Positions 61,576 through 64,000 of a DNA stretch of 64,000 nt are shown piece after piece. Under the pieces are notes generated by a model, which was not told where the DNA came from, made no database searches, and saw only the letters and a list, made by a program, of their open reading frames with translations. Source of the DNA: Aquila chrysaetos chrysaetos (lineage: Eukaryota > Chordata > Aves > Accipitriformes > Accipitridae); assembly GCF_900496995.4 (NCBI RefSeq), contig NC_044030.1:17160550-17224549 (forward strand), in the 5' to 3' direction. How positions within the stretch are numbered: the stretch's first letter is position 1; each line of letters begins with the position of its first letter. Made by a program: the position numbers and the translations under genes.

Positions 61576-64000
61576 TTCCTGTTTCCCTGACACAGTCTCC
61601 GGGTGCTGCTTTCTCCCCCTTCTCCTGGTGCCTTTCCCGGCGTCCCCGTGCCCCACCACGGCTGCCGCCAGCCAGCTGGGGGGCACAGCCATGGGTGCCC
61701 GGAGCCCCAGGGCCAGTGTTGGTGGTGCCTCCTCCTGCAGGAAATCCTGCTGCAGCCACGCACCGGCGGCACAACAGATGCTGAGGGCAGAGCGGGCAGG
61801 AGGGGAAGCTGGTTTCGTCACAGGTCCGATGGGGACCTAACTGGGCATTACCCGCCTGGTCCCTGCTGGCATCCCCTGGTGCCCCCACCCGGGTCCCAGT
61901 GCCATGAAGGGCATCCTGAGCTCTGCCCGGCTGGAAGGAGCATCCTCGGAGCCCTGGACCCCGCTGTGGGGTGTTGCTGTGGGGACAGCAAGGAGCGGTC
62001 CCCCCCAACCCAGGTGTGCCTGAGGGGCTTGGCAGGGGCTTCCTCTCCCAGCTGGGCGCAGCAGGCTGCACACCTACGGCCGGCCCGGAGCACTCCCGCC
62101 GGCGGCAGGAGGGGTGTGCAGACGGGGTGGGGGGCTGACAAAGCTCTTCTCCTGGGACAGCTCGCCATCATGAAGTGGTGCTAAAGCGATGCCAAAGGTC
62201 TTGTTGGGAAAAAGATTCTTGTGCCTCATTTTGCAAGCTGAGCTTCCTGTCCCCTTTGAAATCCATTCAGTGTGATCCTTTGTCAACATCTCTGCCTTTC
62301 CGTGATGGCAGTTCACCAGTCCTTTCAAAGCAGCTTTGCTTGAGAGAGAAAAGGTCTGGCTTGCCATTCGTTGTTGCACTGCAGTCCGTAGGAAATCACT
62401 TGCTTCGGTCCTTACCCACCTTACTGTCAGAAAATTGCAGATGAAAGACCAAAACTTTGCCAGCTGTGAAAATGGCCCAAAGAGAAGGCAGTTATGGGCA
62501 AAATAATGAGAATTATTATTGTGTTGGCACATCTGGTACCAGGCGGGTGAAAAATAGGACCCTAAAAGATCTGAAAATAGCTCAGCTGACAATCAGGGAG
62601 GGGAAGGTGCAAAGAAAGGAAGAGATAGAAACATCAAAGGAAGGAAAGGACTATGTACAGAAGTCAAAAGTAGCATAAAAAAGAGCAAATGGATAAAACA
62701 ATGAAAAAATAAATTTAGTCTGATATTAAAAAAAAATTTAAAAAAAATCGACTGAGCTTGAGTTCTGTTATTGTCAATAAAAGGAGTTGGGATGAGCTAT
62801 AACCTTGCCACCTCCAGCACTCCTCTCTGCATCCCACAGAGCATGACAAAGCAGGAACCTCTCCAAGGTGGGTAGAGGTTTGTCCTGCTGGAGATGTCTG
62901 TGCCGGTGCCCGGGGGTTCGTGTATGTGCGTGCAGAGCTCGGTTTCAGTCGTCTTTGGAAGCAGTGAAGAAGCCGGGTGTGGAAGGCAGCGACCGGCCAA
63001 GGAACAGGCTGAATAATCCCATGAGTTCCCCTGTTTCGAAGGCTTCTCGTGTTCAACAGCTGCTGACAGCACCAGTTCTTCAGTGCTCGCATCTGGCGTG
63101 CTAGTGTCTTGGAGGAGGCAGTGTCACAGCCGTGTTCCTGGCCACAGATAGCCGGTGGATTTGTGATGGTGTAATTGTGGAGAACTTTCACAAGAAGGTG
63201 CAGAGAGCTGACCTTTCTACTGCTGGTTTCCGCAGCTGCTTGTTACATGGTGGTAGGAATCACAGCAGCATGCTCCTTTGTAGATGTCTGATTGCTTCTC
63301 TCCCCGAAAAACTGCATTTTGAACACTGCTATATAACAGACAGTCCTTCCTCCTTTGGCTGTGCCTTGGCATTCCGAGGAGCCCAGCTACATTCACAGGA
63401 GGCGTGAGAACACAGACACGTAGACAGAACGTGCCTGTTCCTAGATCTCATCCCAGCACAGGCGGTGCAGAGAAGCACTTCCCAAGGTGAACCGGTGTTT
63501 ACCCCCTGGGAAATGCTTTGTCAGCTTCCTGCCTGTCTCGCTGAGGCGCTTTGGTTTCAGAGAGGGGTGACCTGAAATCAGGAGGCAGGGATTGGTTCTG
63601 ACAGAGGAAGGACTTTCTTAACGACGTCCTCTGTTTGCACATGAACCCATCCTCACCCTCCCTCGGTGCCCTGAACTGCGCGGGAAACGACCTCTTGGTG
63701 TGTTTTGGGGAGTGCAGGAATGACTAGTCTCAGCATAGGCAAGGCTTGTGAGTCAGAGCTTCTTCCACGGCGCTCTCGATTCTGCTTGGCCAGCTGAGGA
63801 ACGGATGGATGCTCCGGCTTCAACGTCTCTGTGTTGCACCCAAAAATTACAGACCAGACAGGGAATCTCAAATCACCCCGATCCTGAGGACGCTCCTTCA
63901 GTTTCTCCCATCTTGGTCACAGCCAGCGTCTCCTCTCTAGAGCAGCCGTCACAACAGAGGCACAAACTCGGAAAGCACTGGCATCACCAGGCGGCGGCAT

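Larger units (their letters stand above)
54587..64000 (+). repeat. Tandem segmental duplication, copy 3 (partial, cut by window end)
   Basis: The first 9.4 kb of a third unit, collinear with copies 1 and 2 except for the replaced tract at about 56698-56945. The window ends inside the unit, about 2.6 kb after the RING-gene polyadenylation signal, so the array extends to the right by at least part of a unit. Confidence 0.97.

Noticed and set aside
1-64000. tRNA, rRNA, CRISPR array, prokaryotic operons or an intact retroviral provirus
   Set aside because: I looked for spaced direct repeats, cloverleaf arms and retroviral gene blocks and found none. The only retroelement protein signals are from broken CR1 copies.

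Overview
The window is vertebrate nuclear DNA, most probably from a bird. Fragments of CR1 LINEs occur on both strands: reverse-transcriptase motifs at 8.9-9.4 kb, and several 3' ends that finish in ATTCTATG-type tails. There is a probable avian-type LTR remnant, and coding sequence is split by introns. I see nothing bacterial, no CRISPR array and no RNA gene.

Layout. (1) 1-14632 is a single-copy, fairly AT-rich flank. It holds three phase-compatible exons of an unidentified minus-strand gene (6262-6097, 3092-2984, 786-658), a weak candidate fourth exon, three CR1 fragments and a probable LTR. (2) From 14633 to the end of the window lies a head-to-tail tandem array of a unit of about 20 kb: copy 1 14633-34640 (20008 bp), copy 2 34641-54586 (19946 bp), copy 3 54587 to the window end (first 9.4 kb only). 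The copies are almost identical and differ mainly by one-base indels in homopolymers plus scattered substitutions.

Each unit carries, in order: a candidate 255-bp exon; a polypyrimidine microsatellite followed by a CR1 3' end; a GC-rich TOPORS-like RING-finger E3 ligase gene with an AATAAA signal; a second CR1 3' end; a CpG-rich block with a CCAAT box, a YY1-like site and a 9-bp minisatellite, followed by possible exons; and an antisense CR1 fragment. The second half of the unit is otherwise without recognisable genes.

The TOPORS-like gene is the best-supported coding gene. The copy 2 frame is intact (325 codons: C3HC4 RING, a TOPORS-type conserved helical region, a Pro/Ser/Ala-rich tail and basic C-terminal clusters). 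Copies 1 and 3 are interrupted by one-base indels, nearly all in short homopolymers, which may be assembly errors or true decay. The array is therefore either a young amplification of a RING E3 ligase gene or a long-read assembly of one that still needs polishing. The most unusual local change is in copy 3, where the CCTT-rich tract is replaced by a GGAA-rich tract preceded by about 50 bp that I do not find in the other copies.
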